The notes: generated from the sequence alone by a model not told the origin. A stretch of 64,000 nucleotides of DNA from Aurantibacter crassamenti (GCF_016811105.1 NZ_JAFBGM010000001.1:2174126-2238125), one strand, 5' to 3'. Shown: positions 8,050 to 18,030, numbered from the stretch's first letter. Program-made: numbers and translations.

Positions 8050-8550
8050 TTAGTTTTTGCTAAATTCAATTTTATCACCAACCTCTAATAACCATTTCTC
8101 AGATAGCCCAGCATTTACTTCTAAAACATATTGTATAGGAACTTGAGATGAAAGTCCGTTTTCATTAAATGGTTCTGCATTTTCTTGAAAACTTCCAATA
8201 GTAGAATCAGCTTTGATGAAAATAATATCTATCGGAAATTCAGTGTTTTTCATGTAGAACGAATGCATGGTTTCATTTGGAAAAATAAAAAGCATGCCTT
8301 GATTGTCTTCCATGCCCTTACGATACATTAACCCCGTTTGTGTTTCGTATTCATTTTCTGCAAACTCAATGTTTAGCGTCGCTAGTAGTGAGTCATTTTC
8401 CTTTTTAAATATGCTTAATTCTCCTTCTTTAGTAAAAGTTACTTCTTGTGTTTTAATACTATTTTTTTGTTTGTCTTTACAGGAAGTTTGTATGAATAGC
8501 AAAGTGATAAGTCCAAAAAACAAATATTGAAAACGATTCATCTTAAACAT
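8050..8550 (-). CDS. DUF192-domain lipoprotein
   Basis: A 166-residue exported protein. The N-terminus is a lipoprotein signal with Cys24 (FIQTSC). Residues ~55-160 are a DUF192 domain, recognisable from ETQTGLMYRKGMEDNQGMLFIFPNE and the FYMKNTEFPIDIIFI segment, with the closing VLEVNAG and GDKIEF. The biochemical role of DUF192 is not established. The gene is 11 bases downstream of lgt, the enzyme that would lipidate it. ATG codons at 8550 and 8541 are both possible starts. Confidence 0.85.
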   Translation of the reverse strand: MFKMNRFQYLFFGLITLLFIQTSCKDKQKNSIKTQEVTFTKEGELSIFKKENDSLLATLNIEFAENEYETQTGLMYRKGMEDNQGMLFIFPNETMHSFYMKNTEFPIDIIFIKADSTIGSFQENAEPFNENGLSSQVPIQYVLEVNAGLSEKWLLEVGDKIEFSKN

Positions 8551-8561
8551 AATAGTAAGAT

Positions 8562-9497
8562 TTAAGCTGTTTTTTTAGGTCGTAACATAAAGTACAAACC
8601 AATGATAATAAACGGTACGCTTAACCATTGACCGGTTGATAAAATACCAAGTGATTCTTCAAAACCACCTTGGCTTTTTTTAACGTATTCAACAAAGAAA
8701 CGAATCGTCCAAAGTAGTACAAGAAAAGTTCCGAATAAAAATCCGGCTTTTTCTTTTTTATCGGTTTTCCAGAATAAGTACCATAGAATTAGAAAAACAA
8801 AAATGTAGCAAAATGCTTCATATAATTGTGCAGGATGTCTAAAAGGCATTGCCGCTATATATTCTGAATATTGAGGGTCAGTTTCTAATGCTTTATAGGC
8901 AGCGTTCAAATTATCTTGCTTTGTAACGCTTAATACTTTTGACGGATGCATATCATCGGTATCTCTAATGAACTTTGTGGCAAATGCAAATGATTCATCA
9001 ACAGGTTTACCATTAATTTCAGAATTGAAAAAATTACCAACACGAATACAAACAGCGCCAATAGAAACTGGTATAACTACTCGGTCCAGTATACCTAATA
9101 ATGTAAATTCTGGCCATTTTCGAATAAATAGCATCATACCAATTATAATTCCAATTGCTGCACCATGACTTGCTAAACCAGTAAAGCCAGTGAATTCAAA
9201 TCCGTCAGAACCTTCACGAATCGGAAGTAAAATCTCTAATAAGTGATTTTTATAATACGGCCAATCATAAAAGAACACGTGGCCTAAACGTGCGCCTAAC
9301 ATTGTGGCAATTACCGTATGAATAAAAAGCGAATCTAGTTTCTCCATCGATTTATTTTCGCTTTGAAAAATCTTTTTCATTAATGCCCAACCAAGGGCAA
9401 AAGCTGTAATCCAGAGAAGGTTATAATATTTTATTTGAAGTGGGCCAATGGAGAAAATTGTGTCGCTTGGGTTCCAAGTAATACCTAAAAAAAGCAT
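8562..9497 (-). CDS. lgt: prolipoprotein diacylglyceryl transferase
   Basis: A 311-residue polytopic inner-membrane enzyme that moves diacylglycerol from phosphatidylglycerol to the lipobox cysteine of prelipoproteins. The Lgt signature is clear: RVGNFFNSEINGKPVD, preceded by GLASHGAAIG and followed by FRHPAQLYEAF. Several hydrophobic helices are evident. A loop between GKPVD and RHPAQ (about 45 residues, covering the FIRDTDDMHPSKVL region) is longer than in short Lgt proteins, as is common in Bacteroidota. It is the first gene of a four-gene operon ending with the acetyltransferase. Confidence 0.95.
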   Translation of the reverse strand: MLFLGITWNPSDTIFSIGPLQIKYYNLLWITAFALGWALMKKIFQSENKSMEKLDSLFIHTVIATMLGARLGHVFFYDWPYYKNHLLEILLPIREGSDGFEFTGFTGLASHGAAIGIIIGMMLFIRKWPEFTLLGILDRVVIPVSIGAVCIRVGNFFNSEINGKPVDESFAFATKFIRDTDDMHPSKVLSVTKQDNLNAAYKALETDPQYSEYIAAMPFRHPAQLYEAFCYIFVFLILWYLFWKTDKKEKAGFLFGTFLVLLWTIRFFVEYVKKSQGGFEESLGILSTGQWLSVPFIIIGLYFMLRPKKTA

Positions 9498-9654
9498 AGT
9501 ATTTGTTTTGAAAGGCTAAGATATGAATTAGTCATCATTATGTGGTTAGTAGAAAATAGTATTTGAGTGACGTCAATTACATATTCAACACTTTCTATAT
9601 AGATTTTCAATTGGAATTCGATTATCTGCAATTTTTGATTGTTGCATGTCTAAA

Positions 9655-10422
9655 CTAATTTTTGTTGATTGAAAATTGAGGTTTAGCCACGATACTAAAT
9701 TTATATTTGTCGCCTCTATAATAAGATTGTTCCATTTCTACAATTTCACCGTCATTACAAAATATAGCTCCATCTAAAACAAAAACTGCCATTGGAATTT
9801 CATTTTCAAAATAATATTTTTGATCAAGAGGGTAGATAATTGTATTACCTAATGTGCGTTCTACATTTTTTAGTTGTAAATCGTAAATGTTCTCATACAT
9901 AGAAATTAATGAACGATTGTCTAAATCGTGCATGTTTATTTTCGGACAAAGAGTAAGGGAGATATATCTTACTTCATCTTTTAATAAAATGTCATCAGCA
10001 TAGCGCAATCTATGTATTTTTAATACAGGGCCTTTAATGATATAATGGTGATTATTAATGTTTGATGAGATGCCATCATCCAAAATTGTTTTTTCTAATA
10101 CAACGTTTCGTGGAGTAAACCCTTCCCGTATTAAATTTTCATTGAAACTTTCTTTTACAGCGTGAAAAGGACCAAGTACACGTGTAATATGTCTATCCTC
10201 AGAACGATTTAAAACAAATGTCCCTTTACCTTTTATTCGCTTGGCCCAACCTTCTAACTCTACCTCCAATAAGCTTTTTCTAGCAGTAGTATTGCTTACT
10301 TCGTACATATCTATTAATTCATTTTCAGACGGTACCTTATCGCCAGGTTGAAATTCGCCAGATTCTATTTTCTGAATTATTTCTTTGCTAATACTTTTGT
10401 ATTTGGGAATTCCGCTTTTCAT
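9655..10422 (-). CDS. GntR-family (HutC/UTRA) regulator of the PUL
   Basis: A 255-residue regulator. Residues ~5-75 form the GntR winged helix (ISKEIIQKIESGEFQPGDKVPSENELIDMYEVSNTTARKSL). Residues ~95-245 are a UTRA ligand domain of the HutC subfamily (YIIKGPVLKIHRLRYADD, EQSYYRGDKYKFSIVAKPQ), which usually binds a pathway metabolite. It diverges from the MFS permease across 98 bases containing a strong promoter and one copy of a 13-bp repeat, so it is the likely local controller of the PUL. There is no hybrid two-component or AraC-type PUL regulator in the window. Confidence 0.9.
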   Translation of the reverse strand: MKSGIPKYKSISKEIIQKIESGEFQPGDKVPSENELIDMYEVSNTTARKSLLEVELEGWAKRIKGKGTFVLNRSEDRHITRVLGPFHAVKESFNENLIREGFTPRNVVLEKTILDDGISSNINNHHYIIKGPVLKIHRLRYADDILLKDEVRYISLTLCPKINMHDLDNRSLISMYENIYDLQLKNVERTLGNTIIYPLDQKYYFENEIPMAVFVLDGAIFCNDGEIVEMEQSYYRGDKYKFSIVAKPQFSINKN

Positions 10423-10464
10423 TTGACTGTAATTATGAATTTAATGTAAAAATATTGGATTAAT

Positions 10465-10494
10465 TTGTTTATTAATAAAATTCGTATATATTTG
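10465..10494 (+). promoter_or_regulatory. promoter of the PUL permease
   Basis: TTG at 10465-10467, exactly 19 bases, then TATATTTG at 10487-10494. The predicted start is near 10501 and the ATG is at 10521. This is the best promoter seen for the whole collinear PUL block. Confidence 0.65.
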
Positions 10495-10508
10495 ATGAAA
10501 ATATAACT

Positions 10509-10521
10509 TAGTGCGTTAAGA
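10509..10521. repeat. 13-bp repeat TAGTGCGTTAAGA, copy 1
   Basis: An exact copy of the 13-mer at 11788-11800. It is placed at about +8 to +20 of the permease transcript, touching the start codon. The enclosing CTTAGTGCGTTAAG is a partial palindrome (CTTA..GC..TAAG). It may be the GntR operator. Confidence 0.45.
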
Positions 10522-11765
10522 TGAAAAATAGTTCTAAATATCTTCCTTGGATTATCGTTTTTATGGTATTTATAGCAACGGCGTTAAGTTTTTTAGATCG
10601 TCAGGTGCTTTCCGTATCTATTATCAAAATTAAGGAAGACTTTCCAATTTCTGATACCGACTATGGTTTTATAAATACTGGGTTTTTGATTAGTTACGCT
10701 ATAATGTTCACTTTAGGAGGGATATTAATCGATCGTTTTGGAAGTCGCAAGGGGCTTGGTTTTTCAGTAGGTATTTGGTCATTGGCAACGGCTTTGCATA
10801 GTATAGCAACGAATGTTTTTCATTTTGGAATTTTTAGATTCTTTCTAGGGTTAGGAGAGGGCGGTGCTTTTCCTGGTGCTATAAAAGCTGTTGTAGAATG
10901 GGTGCCAAAGAAAAAACAAGCTTTAGCTAATGGAATTGCTATAGGTGGGGCTGCTTTAGGTGCCGTTGTAGCACCACCATTATGCGTATACTTAATGGCC
11001 TCAATAGGTTGGCGAGGTGTATTTTTAGTGACTGGAGTATTTGGTTTAATATGGGCGGTAGTGTGGTTTTTAATACCAAAGAAGAAGGAAGAGTATGTTG
11101 CTGTTTTAAAAGAAAAAGAAGTGAAATCTTGGTCTCATACTTTCAAGGCTGTGGGCAAAATTTTACAAATAAAAGAAGTTTGGATTTTTATACTTATACG
11201 GTTCATATTAGATCCAATTTTTTACTACTATATGTTTTGGATTCCTAAGTATTTAAGTGATTCAAGAGGTGTTGATTTAGAAAAGATTGGTGAACTTTTT
11301 TGGATTCCATTTTTGGCTTTAGGAGTGTCAAATATGTTAGGAGGCTACTTTTCAGACAAAATATATAGGAAAACCGGAAGTCTTGATTGGGCTCGAAAGG
11401 GAATAATGGGGGTAGCTGCTATTCTCACGTTGTCAGCATTATTTGTTAAATATGTACCAACAGAAGAATTGGTTATTTTAATTATGGTAATAGCATTTTT
11501 TGCACACGGACTTTGGATAACCAATTACATAACAACAATTAGCGATACTTTTGGCAAAACAATTACCTCAACAGTTATTGGATTGTCAGGAACGGCAGGA
11601 GCATTGTCCTCAGTAATAGTAAATCCATTGATGGGTAAAATAATTGAAAATTATTCGTATGATCCAATGTGGATTTATTCTGGCCTTATGTATCCTATTG
11701 CCTTTATATTGTTTTTGATTATGATGCCTAAAATTAGGCAGTTAAAATATTTGCCAAGTATATAA
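10521..11765 (+). CDS. MFS transporter, hexuronate/sugar-acid (ACS) type
   Basis: A 414-residue permease with about 12 hydrophobic helices. ALSFLDRQVLSV in helix 1, FGSRKGLGFSVGIWSLATALHS after helix 2 and FRFFLGLGEGGAFPGAIKAVVEWVPKKKQALANGIAIGG match the anion:cation symporter subfamily that includes ExuT-like hexuronate carriers. In this PUL it would move the released monosaccharide or acidic sugar across the inner membrane. The exact substrate is inferred: rhamnose from the neighbouring genes, or a uronic acid from the subfamily. It is the first gene of the block and divergent from the GntR gene. Confidence 0.85.
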   Translation: MKNSSKYLPWIIVFMVFIATALSFLDRQVLSVSIIKIKEDFPISDTDYGFINTGFLISYAIMFTLGGILIDRFGSRKGLGFSVGIWSLATALHSIATNVFHFGIFRFFLGLGEGGAFPGAIKAVVEWVPKKKQALANGIAIGGAALGAVVAPPLCVYLMASIGWRGVFLVTGVFGLIWAVVWFLIPKKKEEYVAVLKEKEVKSWSHTFKAVGKILQIKEVWIFILIRFILDPIFYYYMFWIPKYLSDSRGVDLEKIGELFWIPFLALGVSNMLGGYFSDKIYRKTGSLDWARKGIMGVAAILTLSALFVKYVPTEELVILIMVIAFFAHGLWITNYITTISDTFGKTITSTVIGLSGTAGALSSVIVNPLMGKIIENYSYDPMWIYSGLMYPIAFILFLIMMPKIRQLKYLPSI

Positions 11766-11787
11766 TTTTTTTTTGAATAAATTAAGA

Positions 11788-11800
11788 TAGTGCGTTAAGA
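11788..11800. repeat. 13-bp repeat TAGTGCGTTAAGA, copy 2
   Basis: Identical to copy 1 at 10509-10521. It lies 30 bases upstream of the isomerase ATG. The core GCGTTAA recurs at 11813-11819, 20 bases (about two helical turns) further on. Confidence 0.45.
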
Positions 11801-11830
11801 AATTATAAATAAGCGTTAATAGATTTTTAT

Positions 11831-13282
11831 ATGAAATTAAATATTAAAAAAGAACCGCAACGTATAGGAGTTTTTGGAGTTGGATACGATGTCTATTGGA
11901 GACAGTTCGAAGGACTTTTAGATGAGCTTATGGGGAAACATAAAGTATTCCTAGATAAGCTGAGTAATAACGAATGTGAAGTAATTGATTTTGGTATGAT
12001 AGATAACCCAAAAAAGGCCTATCAAAAATTGAAGGAAATACAAGCTGCCAATTTAGACCTAATATTTTGCAATATGTTAACCTATGCAACATCAGGTACT
12101 TTTGGAATTATCGTTAAAACCCTTTCAATTCCAATAGTAATTGTGGCATTGCAACCGCGTAAGGCATTAGATTATTCGAAAGCATCTACTTATATGCAAT
12201 TAGTAAATGACGATGTCTGCGCTGTACCTGAATTTGCAGGTGTTGCAGCTCGTATGGGTAAGAAGGTGCCCGAAATGATTATCGGAACTCTTTACGATGA
12301 TAGTCATGTTGATGAAAAAATTGAGGAGTATTGTCGAATTGCTAAAGTTTTACATGACCTTAAAAATGTTCACCTAGGGCATATTGGTCATCCTTTAAAT
12401 GCAATGTTAGATATGCACACGGATGCTACAATGCTAACTTCCATATTTGGGTCGCATGTAGTGCAATGTGAAGCCAATGAAATAATGTCTTGCTATGATA
12501 CAGTAACAGAGGAAGAAATTAAAGCAAAGGAGAAATTAATTTTAGATTTTTTTGCTACCCCCGATCCAGTATCAGATCCAATTTCTATGAAACTCAGGGA
12601 TGAAGATCTTCGTGTTGCAGCAAAAGTAAGTATTGCGTTAGAAAAGTTTGTAATTGAGCGAGATATAGATGGCTTAGCTTATTATTATGATGGACCTAAA
12701 GACAGTGAATTAAGGACCGTTATGTCCAATTTAATTGTTGGTAATTCGATACTTACCTCTAATGGTTTTCCAATGTGTGGTGAATCTGATTTGAAGACAT
12801 TGATAGCGATGTTGATAATGGATAGATTGGGCATTGGTGGAAGTTTTGCTGAGTTCCATCCAATAGATTTTAATGAAGATTTTGTGTTAGTTGGCCATGA
12901 CGGACCTCACAATATATCAATCGCTGAAGGAAAACCAATTCTACGGAGTCTTAAAAAATATCACGGAAAACCTGGTAATGGAGCGGGAGTAGAATTTAAA
13001 ATAAAGGAGGGGCCCATCACAATGCTCTCAATAAATTCAACTTTTGATGGAAAATTCAAATTTATTATAGCCGAAGGGCAATCGGTTAAGGGAGCAATTC
13101 CTCCAACCGGAAACACAAATACACGAGGTCATTTTAAACCCGATGTTCGTTCTTTTCTTTACAAGTGGATGGCCGAAGGCCCTACTCATCATTTTGCTTT
13201 GGGTATCGGTAAACATGCTAAGAGTATTGCAAAAATTGCAAATTATTTAAATATAGAATCAGTAATCGTTTCACAAGAATAA
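11831..13282 (+). CDS. L-fucose/L-arabinose isomerase-superfamily sugar isomerase
   Basis: A 483-residue cytoplasmic protein of the AraA/FucI fold. Candidate metal and catalytic residues sit where AraA has them: Glu in CGESDLKTLIAMLI, Glu in FAEFHPIDFNEDF, His in LVGHDGPHN and the His pair in GPTHHFALGIG. These enzymes interconvert aldoses and ketoses with a divalent metal. The true substrate is not evident. Next to rhamnosidases and a rhamnose mutarotase, L-rhamnose or another 6-deoxyhexose is the best guess. It lies 65 bases after the permease and 27 bases before susC. Confidence 0.8.
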   Translation: MKLNIKKEPQRIGVFGVGYDVYWRQFEGLLDELMGKHKVFLDKLSNNECEVIDFGMIDNPKKAYQKLKEIQAANLDLIFCNMLTYATSGTFGIIVKTLSIPIVIVALQPRKALDYSKASTYMQLVNDDVCAVPEFAGVAARMGKKVPEMIIGTLYDDSHVDEKIEEYCRIAKVLHDLKNVHLGHIGHPLNAMLDMHTDATMLTSIFGSHVVQCEANEIMSCYDTVTEEEIKAKEKLILDFFATPDPVSDPISMKLRDEDLRVAAKVSIALEKFVIERDIDGLAYYYDGPKDSELRTVMSNLIVGNSILTSNGFPMCGESDLKTLIAMLIMDRLGIGGSFAEFHPIDFNEDFVLVGHDGPHNISIAEGKPILRSLKKYHGKPGNGAGVEFKIKEGPITMLSINSTFDGKFKFIIAEGQSVKGAIPPTGNTNTRGHFKPDVRSFLYKWMAEGPTHHFALGIGKHAKSIAKIANYLNIESVIVSQE

Positions 13283-13309
13283 CCCAATTATTAACTAACT
13301 ATAATTAAT

Positions 13310-16300
13310 ATGAACCTTATGAAAAATTTAAATGCACGAGGGAGGTTTTTTAAACCTGGTCTCATGGTTCTCTTTCTTCTCATTTTTAATGTAATGCAAG
13401 TATTGGCATTCAATGTAGAGAGCTTAAACGAAGATGAAAAGGTTGAAGTACAATCAACTATATCTGGAAATGTTGTGGATGCCATTGGTACACCTATTCC
13501 AGGCGTAAACGTTCTGGAAAAGAATACGGTCAATGGTGTTGTGACAGATTTTGATGGAAATTTTTCAATTTCTGCTAGTTCAACGGAAGTCATTTTAGTG
13601 TTCTCATATATGGGTTTTATCACAAAAGAAGTAATTGTTGATGGGCAGAATAATTTGAATATTATTCTTGAGGAGGATGTAAGCAAACTAGACGAAGTTG
13701 TCGTTGTAGGTTACGGTACGCAACGAAAGAAGGATCTCACAGGTTCCATCACAAGAGTAGCTATGGATGATGTTAATCAACCCTCTATAGCAAGTTTTGA
13801 TCAGATGCTTCAAGGTAAGGTTGCTGGAGTCCAAATTTCACAAACCTCAGGAGCGCCAGGAGGAAATGTAAATATTTTAGTTCGTGGCATGAGTTCTATT
13901 ACTGGAGGAAATGAACCTTTATATGTTATTGATGGTTTTCCTGTAGGAAGCAGTGGTAATTCTGATTTTGGATCTTACGGTGGAAATCTGTATTCATCAG
14001 CAGGTATTGCAAATAATACACAACAACGAATCAATCCGTTAGGTTCAATCAACCCATCGGATATTGAATCAATTGAAATTTTAAAAGATGCTTCGGCCAC
14101 TGCAATTTATGGCTCAAGAGGGGCGAATGGAGTTGTAATAATTACCACAAAAAGAGGTAAGGCAGGAAAATCAGAAATAAGTGCTGAAGTTTCTTTAGGG
14201 ATGCAATCCATAGGTCATAAACTTGATATGTTGAACAGTCAGCAATATGCAGAATATGTGGCACAAGGTAGAGATAATGCACATGTATTTGCTGGGGGAT
14301 CTGCAAGTGATCCAAATGAATTACGAGCTGGCTCACGTCAGGTTAGACCAGAATTTAGAAACCCATCATCCATTGCTACGGATACTGATTGGCAAGATGT
14401 AATTTATCGGGTTGCCCCTGTTCGTAACTATCAAGTGTCTTTTAATAATGGAAATGATAAAACACGGTTTTTTATTGCAGGTGGCTATTTTGATCAAGAG
14501 GGCATTATTGAAACATCAAGTTTCAAGCGTTTTAATGTTCGAACCAATATTGATTCTAATATTTCAGATAAAATTAAAATTGGAACATCTTTGACAGGTT
14601 CATATAGTTACGGTCGTTTTCCTAATAGTGAGGGCCACTATGGTACTGGAGGTCTTATAATGGCGGCATTAGCAGCATCACCAACTATTCCAGTTTATGA
14701 TGATGCTGGTCAACCCTATTTTAATCAAGCCGATGTAACAGATGGTTTAGGATGGTTAGCAAATCCACTTGATTTACTTAGTGGCTTCTCCGACAAAAGA
14801 AGGACCGCTAATATTTTATGGAACAATTACTTAGAATATAAGTTGCTCGATGGTCTTACTTTTAAAACAAGTATAGGTTTAAATTACACTGCTGGTCAAA
14901 TAGATATTTGGAGGTCATCTAAAATTCCAAATTTCACTACCCTAAATTATCCTGCAAATGCAGGAGCAAATAGAACTAATTCCATCAATTGGCTTAATGA
15001 GAATACTTTGAATTACAAAAAATCATTTGATGATAAGCACTTTTTTGATGTATTAGGTGGATTTACTGTGCAAAAAGACAGATTTGAAAGACTTTCTGTC
15101 GGTGCATCTGATTTTCCAACTGAAAATGTACCTTATATCTCTGCAGGTATTGTTAATGCAGGGGGGCAAATTATCTCAGAATGGTCATTACTTTCGTTTA
15201 TGGGGCGACTAAACTATTCATATGATAGTAAATATTTGTTAACGGCCACAGTTCGAAAAGATGGAAGTTCGAGATTTGGTGGAAACAATAAATGGGGAGC
15301 ATTTCCATCCGTATCTGCAGGTTATAACATTTCTGAAGAGGATTTTATGGATTCCGTAAACTTCATAAATAATTTAAAACTACGGGTTAGCTATGGAATA
15401 TCAGGAAATAATCAAATTGGTAATTACAATCATATAGGTTTATTAGCACAATCAAATTATGTTGCAAATGGGAACCAGGTTCCTGGTTTAGTACCTAGTA
15501 CACTTTCAAATGATAATCTCACTTGGGAAAAATCTAAGCAGACCAATATCGGTTTAGATTTGGGAATGTTTGATAACCGAATTTCAATTAACGTTGATGC
15601 CTACAAGGATTTAAAAACTGACCTATTACTCGCTGTTCAATTGCCTTCAGCAACCGGCTTTCAAAGTGCTACTCAAAACATCGGAGATATTGAGAATAAA
15701 GGTATAGAATTTGGTCTTAATACTGTTAACGTTCAAGCGGGAGATTTTTCATGGACAAGTAGTGCAACCTTTAGTGCTAACCAAAATAAAGTTCTGAAAT
15801 TGGCAACTGAAAATGGGCGTATTTCAAATAATGCGTATCAGATTACCGAAGTAGGTGAGTCTATTTCTAGTTTTTATATGCTTAATGCAATAGGAGTTTT
15901 TGCTAATGCTGCTGAGGTTCAAGGGGCTGCTTTACAACACCCAGAAACTCAAGCAGGCGACCTTCGTTTTGAAGATGTTAATAACGACGGTACAATAGAT
16001 AGTGATGACCGAAAAATTGTTGGAAGTCCTTTTCCAGATTTCACTTGGGGTTTTGATAATAGGTTTACATATAAAAATCTTAGTTTAGGAATTTCTCTAG
16101 TTGGTTCTCAAGGTGCATCAACCTATTTTCAGGGCGGATCTTCGGTCTTAAACAGTGCTGGTGTACAAAATCAAATTGCCGATATATCTTTAGGTAGGTG
16201 GGTATCGGAAACGCAACCCGGTAATGGATTTCAACCTAGAGCTATTCGGAGTAATTATGCAAATGGTTTTGGTACCAGTTCACACTTTTTGTTTGATTCT

Positions 16301-16543
16301 TCGTTTACCAGGATAAAAAATGTTAATCTTTCTTATGATTTTCCATCGAATGCTACTAAAGCAATCGGACTTAGTAAGTTAGCATTATATGCAGATGTAG
16401 CAAACCTATTTACATTTACTGATTATCCAGGCTATGACCCTGAATCAAGCACCTCAGGAAGCAATGTTGCAAGTTCAGGAATTGATTACTTCACTTATCC
16501 ACTTGCTCGAACCATTACTGTGGGACTAAAATTGTCTTTTTAA
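13310..16543 (+). CDS. SusC/RagA-type TonB-linked outer membrane receptor
   Basis: A 1077-residue receptor. After a signal peptide, residues ~47-125 form a carboxypeptidase-regulatory-like beta domain (ISGNVVDAIGTPIPGVNVLEKNTVNGVVTDFDGNFSI). Then come the SusC signature DEVVVVGYGTQRKKDLTGSI, the plug (LQGKVAGVQISQTSGAPGG, DIESIEILKDASATAIYGSRGANGVVIITTK) and a long beta barrel ending in LKLSF. It imports oligosaccharides with its SusD lid, powered by TonB. The SusD gene follows after 18 bases. Glycan specificity is inferred from the enzymes downstream. Confidence 0.95.
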   Translation: MNLMKNLNARGRFFKPGLMVLFLLIFNVMQVLAFNVESLNEDEKVEVQSTISGNVVDAIGTPIPGVNVLEKNTVNGVVTDFDGNFSISASSTEVILVFSYMGFITKEVIVDGQNNLNIILEEDVSKLDEVVVVGYGTQRKKDLTGSITRVAMDDVNQPSIASFDQMLQGKVAGVQISQTSGAPGGNVNILVRGMSSITGGNEPLYVIDGFPVGSSGNSDFGSYGGNLYSSAGIANNTQQRINPLGSINPSDIESIEILKDASATAIYGSRGANGVVIITTKRGKAGKSEISAEVSLGMQSIGHKLDMLNSQQYAEYVAQGRDNAHVFAGGSASDPNELRAGSRQVRPEFRNPSSIATDTDWQDVIYRVAPVRNYQVSFNNGNDKTRFFIAGGYFDQEGIIETSSFKRFNVRTNIDSNISDKIKIGTSLTGSYSYGRFPNSEGHYGTGGLIMAALAASPTIPVYDDAGQPYFNQADVTDGLGWLANPLDLLSGFSDKRRTANILWNNYLEYKLLDGLTFKTSIGLNYTAGQIDIWRSSKIPNFTTLNYPANAGANRTNSINWLNENTLNYKKSFDDKHFFDVLGGFTVQKDRFERLSVGASDFPTENVPYISAGIVNAGGQIISEWSLLSFMGRLNYSYDSKYLLTATVRKDGSSRFGGNNKWGAFPSVSAGYNISEEDFMDSVNFINNLKLRVSYGISGNNQIGNYNHIGLLAQSNYVANGNQVPGLVPSTLSNDNLTWEKSKQTNIGLDLGMFDNRISINVDAYKDLKTDLLLAVQLPSATGFQSATQNIGDIENKGIEFGLNTVNVQAGDFSWTSSATFSANQNKVLKLATENGRISNNAYQITEVGESISSFYMLNAIGVFANAAEVQGAALQHPETQAGDLRFEDVNNDGTIDSDDRKIVGSPFPDFTWGFDNRFTYKNLSLGISLVGSQGASTYFQGGSSVLNSAGVQNQIADISLGRWVSETQPGNGFQPRAIRSNYANGFGTSSHFLFDSSFTRIKNVNLSYDFPSNATKAIGLSKLALYADVANLFTFTDYPGYDPESSTSGSNVASSGIDYFTYPLARTITVGLKLSF

Positions 16544-16561
16544 TCAAAAAAAATAGAAATC

Positions 16562-17995
16562 ATGAAAATATATAGAATCACATTAATAGCATTGCTGACT
16601 GTTTTAAGTTCTTGTACTGATTTTCTCGAGTTAGAACCAGAATATTTGGCTAATGAAGCTTCATTCTATCAAACTGAAGCAGATTTTGAGACTGCCATAC
16701 TAGGAAATTATTCTGAACTGCAAAATATTTATAATGCATCATTACTGAAACTTACAGAGCTTACTACGGATAATGCATATGTACAATGGACCTCTCCTAC
16801 TGCTTCAGAATTCGAATGCGATGAAATGAGGCTTACATCGGCGAATACTGAGATAAACTCTGTTTGGAACTTAAGTTTTAAAACAATTGTTCGGTGTAAT
16901 ACTGTTATAGAGAAAATTGAAAATCTCGAAATAGATGAGTCTTTAAAAAGACAATATCAGGGTGAATCATATTTTCTTCGCGCCTATAACTACTTTAACC
17001 TTGTTAGACTATTTGGAGATTTACCTTTAATAGAAGGCGTATTCAATAGTCCTGATGAAATTGCGACATTTGATATGACCAGACGTCCAATTTCGGAAAT
17101 ATACAGTTTAATTATTTCTGATTTGGAGCAAGCAAGTACATTGCTTCAAGGAGTGGAGTTAAGCAAATCTAGGGCATCTTCTGGTGCAGCAGAGGCATTG
17201 TTAGGTAAAGTTTACCTTACACAGAATAATTTTACTGAAGCACTTGCAACTTTAAAATTGGTTATTGATTCCGGTAGTTACGATCTTCAAGATGATTATG
17301 GAAGTATGTTTTCAAATAATAATGATGAACTACAAGAATCTATTTTTGAAATAAAATATACTTCAGGAAACATTGGTGAAGGAAATGATTTTTCCAGACT
17401 ATTTACACCGCCTAGTTTTAACGCTGCTATTTTCCCCGGAAATATGAATGGATCAGGAATCATAGTACCTACTTTAGATGTGCGAGATAGTTATGAAGAT
17501 GGTGATTTAAGAAGGGAGCTATCTATTAAGGATTCACTTTTATTATTAGACGGTACTTATGAACAGCTTCAATATGGATTAAAATTTGTTGATTTTACTG
17601 TTGGCTTAGCAGAAGACGGAGGTATTAATTTTACACCATTGCGATATGCGGATGTACTGCTAATGTATGCAGAATGCTTAAATGAGTTAGATAGAACTGG
17701 TGAAGGTTATCCTTTTATAAATGCGATAAGAGACCGTGCGGGATTAGACGATTTAAGTGGACTCTCAAAAGAAGAATTTGCATTAGCCTTAGAAAAGGAA
17801 CGTCGTGTTGAATTTCTAAGTGAAGGACATCGTTGGTTTGATTTAGTGCGTACTGGCAGGTCATTGGATGTACTCAATTCATATTTTCAAAAAATAGGCA
17901 CTAACTTTTCTGTCACCCAAGATGAATTGTTAATGCCATTGCCACAACGAGAAATGGATATAGACCCAAATCTGAAACAGAATCCAGGATATTAA
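16562..17995 (+). CDS. SusD/RagB-type glycan-binding lipoprotein
   Basis: A 477-residue surface lipoprotein with Cys18 (VLSSC) and the SusD hallmark FLELEPEY right after it. The helical TPR-like scaffold is visible in YQGESYFLRAYNYFNLVRLFGDLPLIEG and the C-terminal LRYADVLLMYAECLNELDRTGEG...INAIRDRAGL and EKERRVEFLSEGHRWFDLVRTG blocks. It ends with LPLPQREMDIDPNLKQNPGY, the typical terminus. It forms the lid of the preceding SusC. A hairpin at 18031-18070 follows the stop. Confidence 0.95.
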   Translation: MKIYRITLIALLTVLSSCTDFLELEPEYLANEASFYQTEADFETAILGNYSELQNIYNASLLKLTELTTDNAYVQWTSPTASEFECDEMRLTSANTEINSVWNLSFKTIVRCNTVIEKIENLEIDESLKRQYQGESYFLRAYNYFNLVRLFGDLPLIEGVFNSPDEIATFDMTRRPISEIYSLIISDLEQASTLLQGVELSKSRASSGAAEALLGKVYLTQNNFTEALATLKLVIDSGSYDLQDDYGSMFSNNNDELQESIFEIKYTSGNIGEGNDFSRLFTPPSFNAAIFPGNMNGSGIIVPTLDVRDSYEDGDLRRELSIKDSLLLLDGTYEQLQYGLKFVDFTVGLAEDGGINFTPLRYADVLLMYAECLNELDRTGEGYPFINAIRDRAGLDDLSGLSKEEFALALEKERRVEFLSEGHRWFDLVRTGRSLDVLNSYFQKIGTNFSVTQDELLMPLPQREMDIDPNLKQNPGY

Positions 17996-18030
17996 ATTAG
18001 TTGTTTTAGTAGTTGTTTTTAGATTAGTTC

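Noticed and set aside
10581-10587. Further GCGTTAA inside the permease coding region as another operator
   Set aside because: It falls on in-frame codons for Ala-Leu-Ser and only 7 bases match, so chance is sufficient.
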